The notes: generated by a model not told the origin, from the sequence alone. A DNA stretch of 64,000 bases from Flavivirga rizhaonensis (GCF_004791695.1 NZ_SRSO01000010.1:1-64000), one strand, 5' to 3'. Positions 17,921 through 27,117 are shown, counted from the first letter of the stretch. Numbers and translations: made by a program.

Positions 17921-18781
17921 ATGAAGAATAAAATACCTGTAAAAAGGATTAAAGAGCCCAAAGAAAGATTATTTTTTTCAGATTTTATGGGTATTCAGAG
18001 TGTTGCAAAAATGCTTAACGGAGCACCAATGGTTGAAAAACTTCACAAGCATGATTTCTATTTTGTTTTAGTGTTGGAGAATGGTAGCGGAAGCCATTTT
18101 ATTGACTTTATTTCTTACCCTGTTGAAAATTATACTATCTATTTTATGAGACCAGGGCAAGTACATCAACTCACATTGGAAAAAGATTGTACAGGTTTTT
18201 TAATCAACTTTAATTCAGAGATATATTTATCAAAAGATAAGGTCAAATCAGAATTATTAAGAAAGGCCAGCGGACAAAATTTTTATCAATTAGAAAAGCA
18301 AAAATTTAATAGATTGTATTCTACAATAACTTATTTGTTTCAAGAATTTAATAATAAAAAAAAAGGATTTGAAGAAATTGTAATAGCAAATCTTACTATA
18401 TTTTTCAGTGAATTGACACGATTTCAAAAGAGAAATTCATTAATTACTGTATCATCTTATTCACTACAACGTATTGATGAATTTCAGCAACTTTTAGAAA
18501 CACAAATATATACACAAAAAAAGGTGTCATATTATACTAAAAAGATGAATATTTCCCAATATCAATTAAATTCTATAACCAAGGAAACTCTTGGAAAAAC
18601 AGCTTCTGAAATGATTCAAGAGCAAGTAATTCTTGAAGCCAAAAAGCTTTTATTAGCAACCACTAATCAAGTAAATCAAATTGCTATGAAGCTAGGGTAT
18701 GAAGATGTTTCATATTTTATTCGGTTGTTTAAAAAACACACCTATCAACCACCAGATACGTTTAGAATTAATTTCAAATAA
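17921..18781 (+). CDS. AraC-family transcriptional regulator
   Basis: A 286-residue cytoplasmic regulator. The N-terminal half is a cupin-like sensor (KLHKHDFYFVLVLENGSGSHFIDF, then YFMRPGQVHQLTL). The C-terminal half (about 185-286) has the two helix-turn-helix motifs: KKVSYYTKKMNISQYQLNSITKETLG, and VNQIAMKLGYEDVSYFIRLFKKHTYQPPDTFR, the AraC signature. It lies upstream of an alpha/beta hydrolase gene and may control it or the lost oxidoreductase. A degraded copy of its second helix-turn-helix lies at 20344-20425. The gene appears intact. Confidence 0.88.
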   Translation: MKNKIPVKRIKEPKERLFFSDFMGIQSVAKMLNGAPMVEKLHKHDFYFVLVLENGSGSHFIDFISYPVENYTIYFMRPGQVHQLTLEKDCTGFLINFNSEIYLSKDKVKSELLRKASGQNFYQLEKQKFNRLYSTITYLFQEFNNKKKGFEEIVIANLTIFFSELTRFQKRNSLITVSSYSLQRIDEFQQLLETQIYTQKKVSYYTKKMNISQYQLNSITKETLGKTASEMIQEQVILEAKKLLLATTNQVNQIAMKLGYEDVSYFIRLFKKHTYQPPDTFRINFK

Positions 18782-18892
18782 GTCCTATGTAATTACATTT
18801 TTATCCTATTTGTAACACGTTTTGTTATGTTAATTTTGGCAAAGGAGTATGAATTATGCTGTTAAATAGTTAAGCCCCTTAGAAAAACAAAA

Positions 18893-18921
18893 AAGATGAT
18901 TGTTTTTAAGACAATCATCTT
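18893..18921. terminator. Hairpin after the AraC gene
   Basis: Perfect 11-bp stem AAGATGATTGT / ACAATCATCTT with a 7-nt loop, between the AraC and hydrolase genes. The better T-run is on the minus strand. Confidence 0.45.
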
Positions 18922-19018
18922 AGTTATGTAGAATTCAAAACACAAGACCTTGAAAAAAATGAATACATAACTGAAATAGTATTTCAAATATTTAATTTAT
19001 AATCAAAATAAATATATT

Positions 19019-19891
19019 ATGAAAAAATCATTTTTAGAGAGGCTTTTTTTAGTGTTTATTATTGTTTTGTCAAGCCTATTATACGGTTGTAAAGATGACG
19101 AAATGGAAGTAGAGAACTCCTTTGTTGTTAAGTCCAGTATAAGCGATGTAGATATTCACTATACAGTAAAAGGTAAAGGAAGTCATACAATAGTATTTGT
19201 CCATGGTTGGTCTTGTGACCAAACGTATTGGAAAAATCAAATAGATTATTTTGAGAATAATTATAAAGTGGTAACTATTGATCTTGGAGGGCACGGTAAA
19301 TCAGGAACCAATAGGGCAACTTGGACCATAGCATCATATGGTTCTGACGTAATAGATGTGGTTAATGCTATTGAATTTGAAAAGCTTAGCCTGGTAGGCC
19401 ACTCACTTGGTTCTATGGTGGTGGTAGATGTGGCATCAAGAATTGACAAACCTATTAATGCATTGGTCTGTGTAGATTATTTGAAAGATCCATTGGTGCC
19501 CATATCTAATGAAATAGCAGAAGGGCTTGTGTCCCCTTTTCGAACCGATTTTGTGAATTCAACCAAAGGTTTTGTGTCTACACTTTTTCGACCTGATGCC
19601 GATCCTGTATTAGTAGCACAAATAGCCGACGACATGTCGAATGCTCCTCCAGAAGTTGCTATTCCTGCAATGATAAATCTCGGGGTAAGGGACTATAGTG
19701 ACGACTTCAAAAAACTATCTATAAAAAATATTAATAGATATATTATTAATGCCGATTTGAATAAAACAGATAAAGCCCACTATATATCTTTAGGATTCGA
19801 AATCAACATAATAAAGGGATCTGGGCATTTTGTGATGATTGAAAAACCTGATTTATTTAATCCTGTTCTAAAAGAAATAGTAAACGAATAA
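19019..19891 (+). CDS. Alpha/beta hydrolase lipoprotein
   Basis: A 290-residue protein with a lipoprotein signal (VLSSLLYGCKDDEM, lipobox cysteine at about residue 24). The alpha/beta hydrolase core has the oxyanion region FVHGWSCDQTYW, the nucleophile elbow GHSLGS with S129, and the catalytic histidine in GSGHFVMIEKP near the C-terminus. The fold supports an esterase, lipase or peptidase role at the cell envelope; the substrate is not known. It sits 237 bases after an AraC gene and is not obviously in an operon. Both genes are intact inside an otherwise decayed segment. Confidence 0.85.
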   Translation: MKKSFLERLFLVFIIVLSSLLYGCKDDEMEVENSFVVKSSISDVDIHYTVKGKGSHTIVFVHGWSCDQTYWKNQIDYFENNYKVVTIDLGGHGKSGTNRATWTIASYGSDVIDVVNAIEFEKLSLVGHSLGSMVVVDVASRIDKPINALVCVDYLKDPLVPISNEIAEGLVSPFRTDFVNSTKGFVSTLFRPDADPVLVAQIADDMSNAPPEVAIPAMINLGVRDYSDDFKKLSIKNINRYIINADLNKTDKAHYISLGFEINIIKGSGHFVMIEKPDLFNPVLKEIVNE

Positions 19892-19981
19892 TGATATACG
19901 GAAATTGCATAAAAACTCAATTCATGTGATGCTTTATCATAAAAAGAAAAATAAACTTTAGCAAAAAAATGGATTGCTAAA

Positions 19982-20309
19982 CGGAATAATATAACCAAAA
20001 AATTAAAATCTATCAGATATGAAGTGAATTTATCTAGAAAATACTCTGGAAAAGAAATGCATAATATAATTGAAAATGTTACAAAAAGTCTAAACATATA
20101 CATCTCGCATATAGGTTCCTTTTCTAGAAGAAAATTCCCAAAACTCTATTCATTGGCATTTTAAAGAAAAGCCAAAATAAGTAGGATGTTTAGATGCTAC
20201 TTTTTTGGAAGAAGGAAATGAATTTTGGGTCGTTGCTAGAAATTACGAACCTCAATGGGTAAAGAATAAAGCAAAAGAAATGCAGACAAAATTGGGAGAA
20301 ATATTGTGA
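19982..20309 (+). pseudogene. Remnant of a small unrecognised gene
   Basis: One frame reads ITKKLKSIRYEVNLSRKYSGKEMHNIIENVTKSLNIYISHIGSFSRRKFP, and after a one-base shift near 20140 another reads NSIHWHFKEKPK, stop (20178-20180), VGCLDATFLEEGNEFWVVARNYEPQWVKNKAKEM. Together they look like one protein of about 105 residues with one frameshift and one nonsense codon. No family was recognised and no start codon is obvious. Confidence 0.45.
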
Positions 20310-20343
20310 TAAAACATTCTATCGAGGGTAATTCTTGTAATTT

Positions 20344-20425
20344 CTAATCAAGTAAATCAAATTATTATTCAGCATGAGGATGAAGATGTTTTCTATTTCA
20401 TTGGTTCTTTAAAAACATCAATCAC
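20344..20425 (+). pseudogene. Fragment of an AraC C-terminal helix-turn-helix
   Basis: CTAATCAAGTAAATCAAATT (20344-20363) is identical to 18663-18682 in the intact AraC gene. The following bases translate to a degraded match of its second helix-turn-helix (DEDVFYFIGSLK against YEDVSYFIRLFK). This is either a duplicated piece or the end of a second, lost AraC gene. Confidence 0.6.
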
Positions 20426-20712
20426 TAAATGGGTCTCTTACTTACATAAAAAAATCACCAAATTAATATTTTGTATCTTCAAAGTATTAATTTGTTTATT
20501 TCAAGTTCGTTTTAATTTAGCGGAAATTTCCTTGACAAGATTTATTTAAATTTTACAATTATTTATATGAAGTAAATTAAATATTGTAAAAATCATTTTT
20601 TTTAAGAAATTGCAGCACAAACGTGGCACAACAAAGAAAAAATCAAATCTATTTAATAAGAAATTATCTTTGTAAAATATTGAAAAACAGTATTTTAAAT
20701 CGTTATATACAA

Positions 20713-20742
20713 AAAAAGCTCTCAAATTATTGAGAGCTTTTT
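20713..20742 (-). terminator. Terminator of tRNA-Asp
   Basis: A 12-bp stem AAAAAGCTCTCA / TGAGAGCTTTTT with loop AATTAT, immediately downstream of the tRNA on the minus strand. Confidence 0.7.
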
Positions 20743-20743
20743 G

Positions 20744-20817
20744 CGGTCTGGACGGGACTCGAACCCGCGACCTTCGCCGTGACAGGGCGACATTCTAACC
20801 AACTGAACTACCAGACC
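20744..20817 (-). tRNA. tRNA-Asp (anticodon GTC)
   Basis: The minus strand gives a 74-nt cloverleaf: acceptor GGTCTGG/CCAGACC with discriminator G, D loop TTCAGTTGGTTAGAA, anticodon loop CTGTCAC with GTC, and T arm GCGGGTTCGAGTCCCGT. CCA is not encoded. Its 3' end is duplicated in degraded form at 16745-16775. Confidence 0.95.
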
Positions 20818-20942
20818 GTTGCTTTATTGCGGTTGCAAATATACACGCCTTTTTTTATATCTCAAATGTTTTTTTAAGTTTTTTGAATTTTATTTTAAAA
20901 AAGAAAGCTTCAATACTTTACTCAAAAGGATCCTTATAGAAC

Positions 20943-21872
20943 TTATACAAACTTTTGACGCTCTATCATGTATGTTGTCAGGATGTTATTGAAATTCTTA
21001 TTAACATCTGCTTCAACATATTTAATTTTATATTGAGCGCACTTTAATCGTAAAGTTTCAAAATAATCACTCACCGTTTTTTTATAGTTGTCTTTTACAG
21101 TATCTGCATATAAACTAATATACTCTCCTGTTTCAACATCAATAAAACGCTTTGGTTTATTATCAAAATCAAAAGCTAATTCTTTTTTCTTATCAAATAC
21201 ATGAAATAGAATGACTTCGTGTTTGTTGTATTTTAAATGACGTAATGCTTCAAACAATTTCATCTCATCTTCTGATGTTTGAAGCATATCGGTAAACAAA
21301 AATATCATGGAACGCCTATGAATCTTTTCAGCAATTTCGTGTAAATATTTATACGTTTCAGTTTCTTTATTTAAAGGTTTAGAAATCACAGCATCACTCA
21401 AATGATTCAATAGCATTTGATGATGACGTTCACTACCCTTTTCTGGCGCATAATAATCGTAATCGTCACTATATATACTTAAACCAACTGCATCTCGCTG
21501 CCTTTTTAAAATATGCATTAAAGATGCCGAAGCTAATACTGAAAACCCTATCTTATTTAAACTATCAATAGAAAAAGAATCCATCTTTGGATAGTGCATT
21601 GAACTACTATTATCTATAATAATATGACAACGCAAATTAGTTTCATCGTCATAACGTTTGGTGTAAAGCTTATCTGTTTTAGCAAATAGTTTCCAATCTA
21701 TATGACGTGTACTCTCTCCTTGATTATAGATCTTATGCTCAGCAAATTCGGCTGAAAACCCATGAAACGGACTTTTATGCATTCCAGCAATGAAGCCTTC
21801 TACGACTTGTTTCGCAAGTAGCTCTAGGTTTTTAAAACCTTCTGTTTTATTTAATTCTGCTTGCAAATCCAT
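20943..21872 (-). CDS. DUF58 domain protein (VWA-like)
   Basis: A 309-residue cytoplasmic protein. The N-terminal half has the DUF58 signature (STRHIDWKLFAKTDKLYTKRY), followed by a von Willebrand A-like domain with a MIDAS-type motif DNSSSM (HIIIDNSSSMHYP) and MIFLFTDML. DUF58 proteins usually work with MoxR-type AAA ATPases in protein maturation or stress responses; no MoxR gene is next to it here. Its ATG overlaps the stop of the upstream M1 peptidase gene by one base (TAATG), so translation is coupled. Confidence 0.88.
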   Translation of the reverse strand: MDLQAELNKTEGFKNLELLAKQVVEGFIAGMHKSPFHGFSAEFAEHKIYNQGESTRHIDWKLFAKTDKLYTKRYDDETNLRCHIIIDNSSSMHYPKMDSFSIDSLNKIGFSVLASASLMHILKRQRDAVGLSIYSDDYDYYAPEKGSERHHQMLLNHLSDAVISKPLNKETETYKYLHEIAEKIHRRSMIFLFTDMLQTSEDEMKLFEALRHLKYNKHEVILFHVFDKKKELAFDFDNKPKRFIDVETGEYISLYADTVKDNYKKTVSDYFETLRLKCAQYKIKYVEADVNKNFNNILTTYMIERQKFV

Positions 21873-24433
21873 TAATTAGAGTACTTAATTTTTTGAGCAC
21901 GATACAATATGTCTACACTTTGCAACAGTTTATTCTTTAGCACGGGGCTAAAATCTGGGTTTTCTACTAAAAATGTCTCTACCACATGATATGCATTTTT
22001 AGATGAATATCTTCCTATAGTATTATTTAGCCAATTTTTAGGGAAAAAGATATCTCCTGTTAACTGTATGTCTTCTAACGCATTTAAACATGCCTGTAAA
22101 TGTTTTTCTGCCGATTTTTGACGTAATGGATGGTGTATATTACCCAAAGCACTTAGCACCCAAGACTCTTTTGTTCTATTATCTGCTTTAAGAAAAGAAT
22201 TCATGAAATCATCCCTAACCTTTTCGTCATTTGATAATGATGGTAGTAAATATTCAAATCGTTTTTTAGTATCTGGATTCGTTATTTGTGTTTTAGCCAC
22301 TTCAAGGATCTCATCTGCCTTTGCATGATTATAAATTGCCAATACCGAAGCAATACTTGTAAAATCATTTTCATTTAGGTTTAATCCTTTAATCTTTATT
22401 TTCTTAGTCCACACATCATACAAGAACAACTTTCCATTTATAGAATAAGCAATACCTTTATATAAATTAAAAAGTGTTTTCTTTATTCCAGAATCTAAAT
22501 CTTTATTTAAAATATGTCGCAATAATAACTCCATATGTTGTTGTGCTTCGAAGCGCTCTTGAACCGTAAGGTAATTCCAAAAAATCGAAGATAGTTCTCT
22601 TGAAATAAGGTTAACTATTTGCTCTTCTGTTTCACTCTCAATACCTTCTAAAAGCAAGTTAAAAGCCTTTGTGGGAGGTACTGCACCCTCAAGCATGTTT
22701 TCGTACAAATTAATATATGCATACCCTCTAGCCTCATCATTTTTAATATCTGGAAGTATTTTCAAATTTTCAACATCAATAGGAAAAATACCATAACCAA
22801 AAGCATCATAATTATAAACTATAGTTTTAGGTTTTTGCATCCCTATAACCTCTTTTAACTGTATTCTTTTATTTTTTAAACGTACCGTTTTTACAAGTGT
22901 TGTATCTTGGTATATTAAACCTATATTAAAGGTTTGTGGCCAAATATTATCACTCCCATCTTCAGCTTTTTGGTAAATTTCAAAGGTTTTAATTTTATTA
23001 TCCTTATAAGTAATACTATCCATTACAATAGGTCTTCCCGGTTGTGTTACCCAAACGCGACTCCATTGTTTTAAATCAATGTTAGTCTCTGCACATAATA
23101 AATCAATCAAATCATTCCAATCAGCATTACTATTGGCGAATTTTTGAATATAATTGCGTAAACCCTTTTTAAAATTATCTTCACCAATAGCGGCTTCTAA
23201 TTGCCTCATCATTATAGGTGCTTTATGATATATAATATTACCATAAAGTGTCCCTGCGTTTTTTAAATTATCTAAATTTTGACGGATTGGAGTAGCTCCT
23301 CTAGTTCTATCTTCACTATAAGCACTTGGGTAATGATCGGACATAAACTCCAACGTATGGTTAATATCTGGAAACGCTGGATTTGCAATTTTATCTGCCA
23401 TAAAATTCGCGAATACTTCTTTTAACCAAACATCATTAAACCACTTCATGGTAACCAAATTACCAAACCACATATGTGATGTTTCGTGAGCTATTAGTTT
23501 TCCTCTATTTAATTTCTGATTTAAAGTAGCACTTTCATCTAAAAAAAGTGATGATTCCCTATATTGAACAGCTCCAACGTGCTCCATACCTCCATATTGA
23601 AATCCTGGAATACTAGCATAATCCATTTTTTGAAACGGAAACTCTTTTTGTGTATAGTCTTCTAAAAAATTAACAGATTCTTGATGAAGCTTAAAAATCT
23701 CATCAATGCTAGCTTTTATTTTAGCTTCATTATTTTCTCTGTAAAGTAGTTTCGTATCAAACAAACCCAAATTTTGTGTTGTTCTATTAAATACACCAGC
23801 TACAAAAGAAAATAAATATGTGCTCATTTTATCTGATTCATGAAACACATACCTTGTATAATCCTGTTTATCCTCTTTATAGTTTAATTTAGAGCCACAT
23901 AATACTTCCCACGATTTTGGGGCTGTAATATCTAGCATATAATTGGCTTTTATATCTGGTTGATCAAAACAAGGAAATAATGTACTCGCTCTATCTGGTA
24001 CTAATAACGTGTATAAATAATCATCGTTTCTATTAAGTGATAATTCACCTGCTATAAACGATATATCTATAGTATTATCACCTAGTTTTAAATACGTTTC
24101 AGAAATAATAAGATGTTCTTGTTCATGATTAACATCAATAGCTTTTCCATTTACAATCACGTTTTTAATAAAAGACTTTTTTTCATTAAAATCTAAATAC
24201 AATGGATATTCTAAATCTTTAACTTTTAAATTCAACTTTAACTCTGAGGCTATTGAATCTTCTTTTTTTAAAGGAATATTAAATTTTAAATTATAGACAA
24301 CATCTTCAACTTGTGTTTTTCTATACGTTGATAAATCTAAAGAAATGCCTTCAGACAAAAGGATGCTTTCTCTTTGTTTGGTTTCACAAGAAAACATAAT
24401 TAAGAAACACAAAAAGTATAAAAAATTCTTCAT
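21872..24433 (-). CDS. M1 family aminopeptidase lipoprotein
   Basis: An 853-residue metallopeptidase. The signal ends in a lipobox (LCFLIMFSCETK, Cys 16), so it is envelope-anchored. The M1 core is complete: exopeptidase motif GGMEH, zinc motif HETSH (H316 and H320) in LIAHETSHMWFGNLV, and the third zinc ligand, glutamate, in WLKEVFANF. The C-terminal half is helical, as in the ERAP-like C-domain. M1 enzymes remove N-terminal amino acids from peptides; an exported lipoprotein form suggests use of external peptides or envelope peptide turnover. It is the first gene of a two-gene operon with the DUF58 gene. Confidence 0.93.
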   Translation of the reverse strand: MKNFLYFLCFLIMFSCETKQRESILLSEGISLDLSTYRKTQVEDVVYNLKFNIPLKKEDSIASELKLNLKVKDLEYPLYLDFNEKKSFIKNVIVNGKAIDVNHEQEHLIISETYLKLGDNTIDISFIAGELSLNRNDDYLYTLLVPDRASTLFPCFDQPDIKANYMLDITAPKSWEVLCGSKLNYKEDKQDYTRYVFHESDKMSTYLFSFVAGVFNRTTQNLGLFDTKLLYRENNEAKIKASIDEIFKLHQESVNFLEDYTQKEFPFQKMDYASIPGFQYGGMEHVGAVQYRESSLFLDESATLNQKLNRGKLIAHETSHMWFGNLVTMKWFNDVWLKEVFANFMADKIANPAFPDINHTLEFMSDHYPSAYSEDRTRGATPIRQNLDNLKNAGTLYGNIIYHKAPIMMRQLEAAIGEDNFKKGLRNYIQKFANSNADWNDLIDLLCAETNIDLKQWSRVWVTQPGRPIVMDSITYKDNKIKTFEIYQKAEDGSDNIWPQTFNIGLIYQDTTLVKTVRLKNKRIQLKEVIGMQKPKTIVYNYDAFGYGIFPIDVENLKILPDIKNDEARGYAYINLYENMLEGAVPPTKAFNLLLEGIESETEEQIVNLISRELSSIFWNYLTVQERFEAQQHMELLLRHILNKDLDSGIKKTLFNLYKGIAYSINGKLFLYDVWTKKIKIKGLNLNENDFTSIASVLAIYNHAKADEILEVAKTQITNPDTKKRFEYLLPSLSNDEKVRDDFMNSFLKADNRTKESWVLSALGNIHHPLRQKSAEKHLQACLNALEDIQLTGDIFFPKNWLNNTIGRYSSKNAYHVVETFLVENPDFSPVLKNKLLQSVDILYRAQKIKYSN

Positions 24434-24511
24434 AAAAACGGCTGATTAAAACGAGAAAAGGTTTACTATAATGCAAACTTTTTATCTATTTCTTTTAATT
24501 ACCAAACAACA

Positions 24512-25054
24512 TTATAAAACTGCATCAACAATACCATAAGAAACAGATTCATCTGCTCCCATCCAATGGTCACGATTAAAATCCTTCATTATTTTATCAA
24601 AAGTTTGCCCACAATTATCTGCTAGTATTTGCGCACTTAACTCTTTAGTAATTATAATTTCTTTAGCTGTAATTTCTATATCGCTTGCTTGCCCACGTGC
24701 ACCACCACTTGGTTGGTGAATCATAACACGTGCATGTGGTTGAATAAAACGTTTACCTTTTTCTCCTGCAGATAATATTAAAGAGCCCATTGAAGCTGCG
24801 AATCCTGTACAAATTGTTGACACTTCACTTTTTAAAGATTTTATACAATCGTAAATAGCAAAACCAGACGTTACATAACCTCCAGGACTATTAATATATA
24901 AATGAATATCTTTAGTTTCTAATGCATCTAAATACATTAACCGATCTATAACGTGTTTGGCAGAATCATCATCAACTTGTCCCCACAAAAACACTTTACG
25001 TTCTTCTATTAGTTTACTATCAATGGCATCTTGTACTTTTATTTGTTTACTCAT
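24512..25054 (-). CDS. clpP: ClpP-family serine protease
   Basis: A 180-residue protein with a full catalytic triad: S88 in GFAASMGSLI, H113 in VMIHQPSGG, and the aspartate in FNRDHWMGADE. It lacks the longer N-terminal axial-loop sequence of standard ClpP (MxLVPxV...) and starts instead MSKQIKVQDAIDSKLIEERKVFLWG. Flavobacteria commonly have such a short second ClpP next to the main ClpPX operon elsewhere. It may form mixed rings or a separate peptidase. No ClpX or tig gene is adjacent. ClpP fold is certain; the exact role is not. Confidence 0.85.
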   Translation of the reverse strand: MSKQIKVQDAIDSKLIEERKVFLWGQVDDDSAKHVIDRLMYLDALETKDIHLYINSPGGYVTSGFAIYDCIKSLKSEVSTICTGFAASMGSLILSAGEKGKRFIQPHARVMIHQPSGGARGQASDIEITAKEIIITKELSAQILADNCGQTFDKIMKDFNRDHWMGADESVSYGIVDAVL

Positions 25055-25217
25055 ATCTGTTTTTAATTTTTTGCTCGTTCTTATTTTATTAATTTTTTAA
25101 AATTAATAATAAAATTGAGAACGAACAGAACCGCTTCGCTCTCTTATTAAAAATTTTAAAAAGCATTTTGTAAAAGTACTTTTTAAATTTGTTAATTTTC
25201 GTTTCATCTAAAATAAA

Positions 25218-25246
25218 AAAAGGTTTGCCATAATGACAAACCTTTT
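25218..25246 (-). terminator. Terminator of trxA
   Basis: A 10-bp perfect stem AAAAGGTTTG / CAAACCTTTT with a 9-nt loop and minus-strand T-run, 25 bases after the trxA stop. Confidence 0.65.
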
Positions 25247-25270
25247 CAATTTTCTTTTTAATGAGATTGA

Positions 25271-25588
25271 CTATAAAAGTGAATCTATAGCTTCAGTATA
25301 AGCATTTTTTGGTGCTACCCCAACTTGTCTTCCAACAACCTCTCCGTTTTTAAAAACCAAAACAGTAGGTATGTTACGCACACCATATTTTGCGGCAAAC
25401 TCTTGATTGGCATCTACATCTACTTTTCCAACAACAGCTTTACCGTCATATTCTCCACTAATTTCCTCTATAATTGGTCCAACCATTCTACAAGGTCCAC
25501 ACCATGCAGCCCAAAAGTCAACCAATACAGGTTTTTCACTTTTTAATACAGTTTCTTCAAACGTTGCATCTGTTATTTCTAATGCCAT
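25271..25588 (-). CDS. trxA: Thioredoxin
   Basis: A 105-residue classical thioredoxin. The active site is WCGPC with C30 and C33, the cis-proline is in RNIPTVLVFKNGE, and the buried aspartate is in VLVDFWA. It has no signal peptide, so it reduces cytoplasmic disulfides with thioredoxin reductase. A possible -7 element (TAATTTTG, complement of 25629-25636) lies about 40 bases upstream. It is monocistronic, with its own terminator. Confidence 0.97.
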   Translation of the reverse strand: MALEITDATFEETVLKSEKPVLVDFWAAWCGPCRMVGPIIEEISGEYDGKAVVGKVDVDANQEFAAKYGVRNIPTVLVFKNGEVVGRQVGVAPKNAYTEAIDSLL

Positions 25589-25847
25589 AATATTTATGTT
25601 TTAAGTTCGTATTTTATTATTAATATCGCAAAATTAGTCAAAATATTTACGAAAGCTTACAATCTAACAATTTGTTTTATCTATATCAATATTGTTCAGC
25701 ACTATTATATTTTTAAAAATGTTTCTACACTTAATGAAAATTCGTCGTTATCTAAATTTATTTTATTATAAAATGTGATATTCAAAAAATCCCAATAACC
25801 TGATTTACATTATTTTAAATTTATTATTAGAATTAAAATCATTTTAA

Positions 25848-25905
25848 GCAACCAAAAAGTTGCGTATTTAAAATATTTATTTTAGTTTAGCAACCATAAA
25901 GTTGC
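25848..25905 (+). promoter_or_regulatory. Two identical palindromes overlapping the SRPBCC-ArsR operon promoter
   Basis: GCAAC-N6-GTTGC occurs at 25848-25863 and again at 25890-25905, 42 bp apart (four helical turns). A plausible promoter lies between and across them: -33 TTG at 25860-25862 and -7-like TAGTTTAG at 25883-25890, 41 bases before the ATG at 25931. Repressor binding at either site would block RNA polymerase. The ArsR-type protein at 26352 is the natural candidate. Confidence 0.6.
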
Positions 25906-25930
25906 ATATTAATTAAAAATCGAACTTATT

Positions 25931-26362
25931 ATGAATGATGTTATTAAAAAAGAAAAGATATTTAAACACTCCATAGATAAAGTATGGAATGCTATTTCTA
26001 AAGCTGAAGAAATATCTGCTTGGTTTATTCAAGCAGATTTTAAAGCCGAAAAAGGGTATCAATATACGTTTACTTCAGAACCCAACGAAAAAGGTTGCAC
26101 TACCATTAGTGGAGAAGTAAAAGAATCTAATCCATACAAATTAGTTTACACCTGGATAGTTGCAGAAATGAAAGTAGAAACTACAGTTACCTGGGAGTTA
26201 GAGGCTACCGAAAACGGTACCAAATTATATCTGGAACATTCTGGAATTTCAAATTACGAAGGCGAAACTGCTGTAAAAATGTTTGAAAGTTTTAACGGTG
26301 GTTGGGATAACTGTATAAATGGATTAACAGATTACTTAAAACAATTGGTTAATGCAGGATAA
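25931..26362 (+). CDS. SRPBCC (AHSA1-like) protein
   Basis: A 143-residue protein with the START/Bet v1-like pattern of the AHSA1 family: IKKEKIFKHSIDKVWNAISKAEEISAWFIQADF at the start, and LEHSGISNY...GGWDNCINGLTDYLKQL at the end. Such proteins bind hydrophobic ligands in a helix-grip cavity. First gene of a three-gene operon: its end overlaps the ArsR gene by 11 bp. In many bacteria AHSA1-type genes are paired with ArsR regulators; the ligand is unknown. Confidence 0.9.
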   Translation: MNDVIKKEKIFKHSIDKVWNAISKAEEISAWFIQADFKAEKGYQYTFTSEPNEKGCTTISGEVKESNPYKLVYTWIVAEMKVETTVTWELEATENGTKLYLEHSGISNYEGETAVKMFESFNGGWDNCINGLTDYLKQLVNAG

Positions 26363-26681
26363 AATAACAAAACTATTTAAAGCTATTGCAGACCCAACAA
26401 GGCGTGATATTTTTCACGCCTTGGTTATTGCAACCTCAGCCTTATCGATTACACAAATATCCAGTCAGTTTGATATTAGCAGACAAGGTATAACTAAACA
26501 TATAAAAACTTTAGAAGAAGCTGGTCTGGTACATATTAACACACACGGACGTGAACGTTTTTGCAATGCCAATGCTAAACCATTAAAGGAAGTTAGTAAA
26601 TGGGTGGAATTTTATTCACAATTCTGGGATAATTCGCTACAAGATTTGGAGAATTATTTAAACAATTCAAAAGATGTCTAG
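26352..26681 (+). CDS. ArsR/SmtB-family transcriptional regulator
   Basis: A 109-residue winged-helix protein: IADPTRRDIFHALVIATSALSITQISSQFDISRQGITKHIKTLEEAGLVHI, then a beta wing with GRERFCNANAKPLKEVSKWVEFY. Metal-binding ELCVCDL-type motifs are absent, so this is the non-metal subgroup that accompanies AHSA1 proteins. ATG 26352 lies inside the preceding gene, and its stop overlaps the next gene by 8 bp, giving tight coupling. It is expected to repress its own operon through the two GCAAC-N6-GTTGC palindromes. Confidence 0.92.
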   Translation: MQDKITKLFKAIADPTRRDIFHALVIATSALSITQISSQFDISRQGITKHIKTLEEAGLVHINTHGRERFCNANAKPLKEVSKWVEFYSQFWDNSLQDLENYLNNSKDV

Positions 26682-27117
26682 TAATATAAAACAAATTGAC
26701 CGCCATATTAAGAACTACAAAAAGCAGTTAAAGGTAAACGTTAGCTCTAAACAAGTGTTTTGTGCTTTAAACGAAGGGCTTCATTCATGGTGGGGGAAAA
26801 TAAGTAATTCTGAATTTAAAGCGGGTGGTCAATTTACTATTCAATTTGAAAATGATTATTGGTGGACTTTTAAAATTATAGAATACACTCCCAATCAGGA
26901 ATTAGTTTGGAAATGTATTGATGGTGAACCTGATTTTAATAAAGAATGGATCGGTCACGTATTACATTGGGAAATAGAAGATCTTAACGGAAAAAGTTTA
27001 ATTAATTTCAATCAAGTTGGACTCACTCCAAATATTGATTGCTATGAAGTATGTTCTACTACTTGGGATCGATTTATTACGAACAGTTTAAAAAACTATT
27101 TAGAGGTAAAAAAATAA
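26674..27117 (+). CDS. SRPBCC domain protein
   Basis: A 147-residue second START/Bet v1-like protein: YKKQLKVNVSSKQVFCALNEGLHSWWGKISNSEFKAGGQFTIQF, then WKCIDGEPDFNKEWIGHVLHWEIE and a C-terminal helix TWDRFITNSLKNYL. It is only distantly similar to the first gene, so it is not a recent duplicate. It is the third gene of the operon and overlaps the ArsR gene by 8 bp. It may bind the same class of small hydrophobic molecule or a partner molecule. Function is not known. Confidence 0.85.
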   Translation: MSSNIKQIDRHIKNYKKQLKVNVSSKQVFCALNEGLHSWWGKISNSEFKAGGQFTIQFENDYWWTFKIIEYTPNQELVWKCIDGEPDFNKEWIGHVLHWEIEDLNGKSLINFNQVGLTPNIDCYEVCSTTWDRFITNSLKNYLEVKK

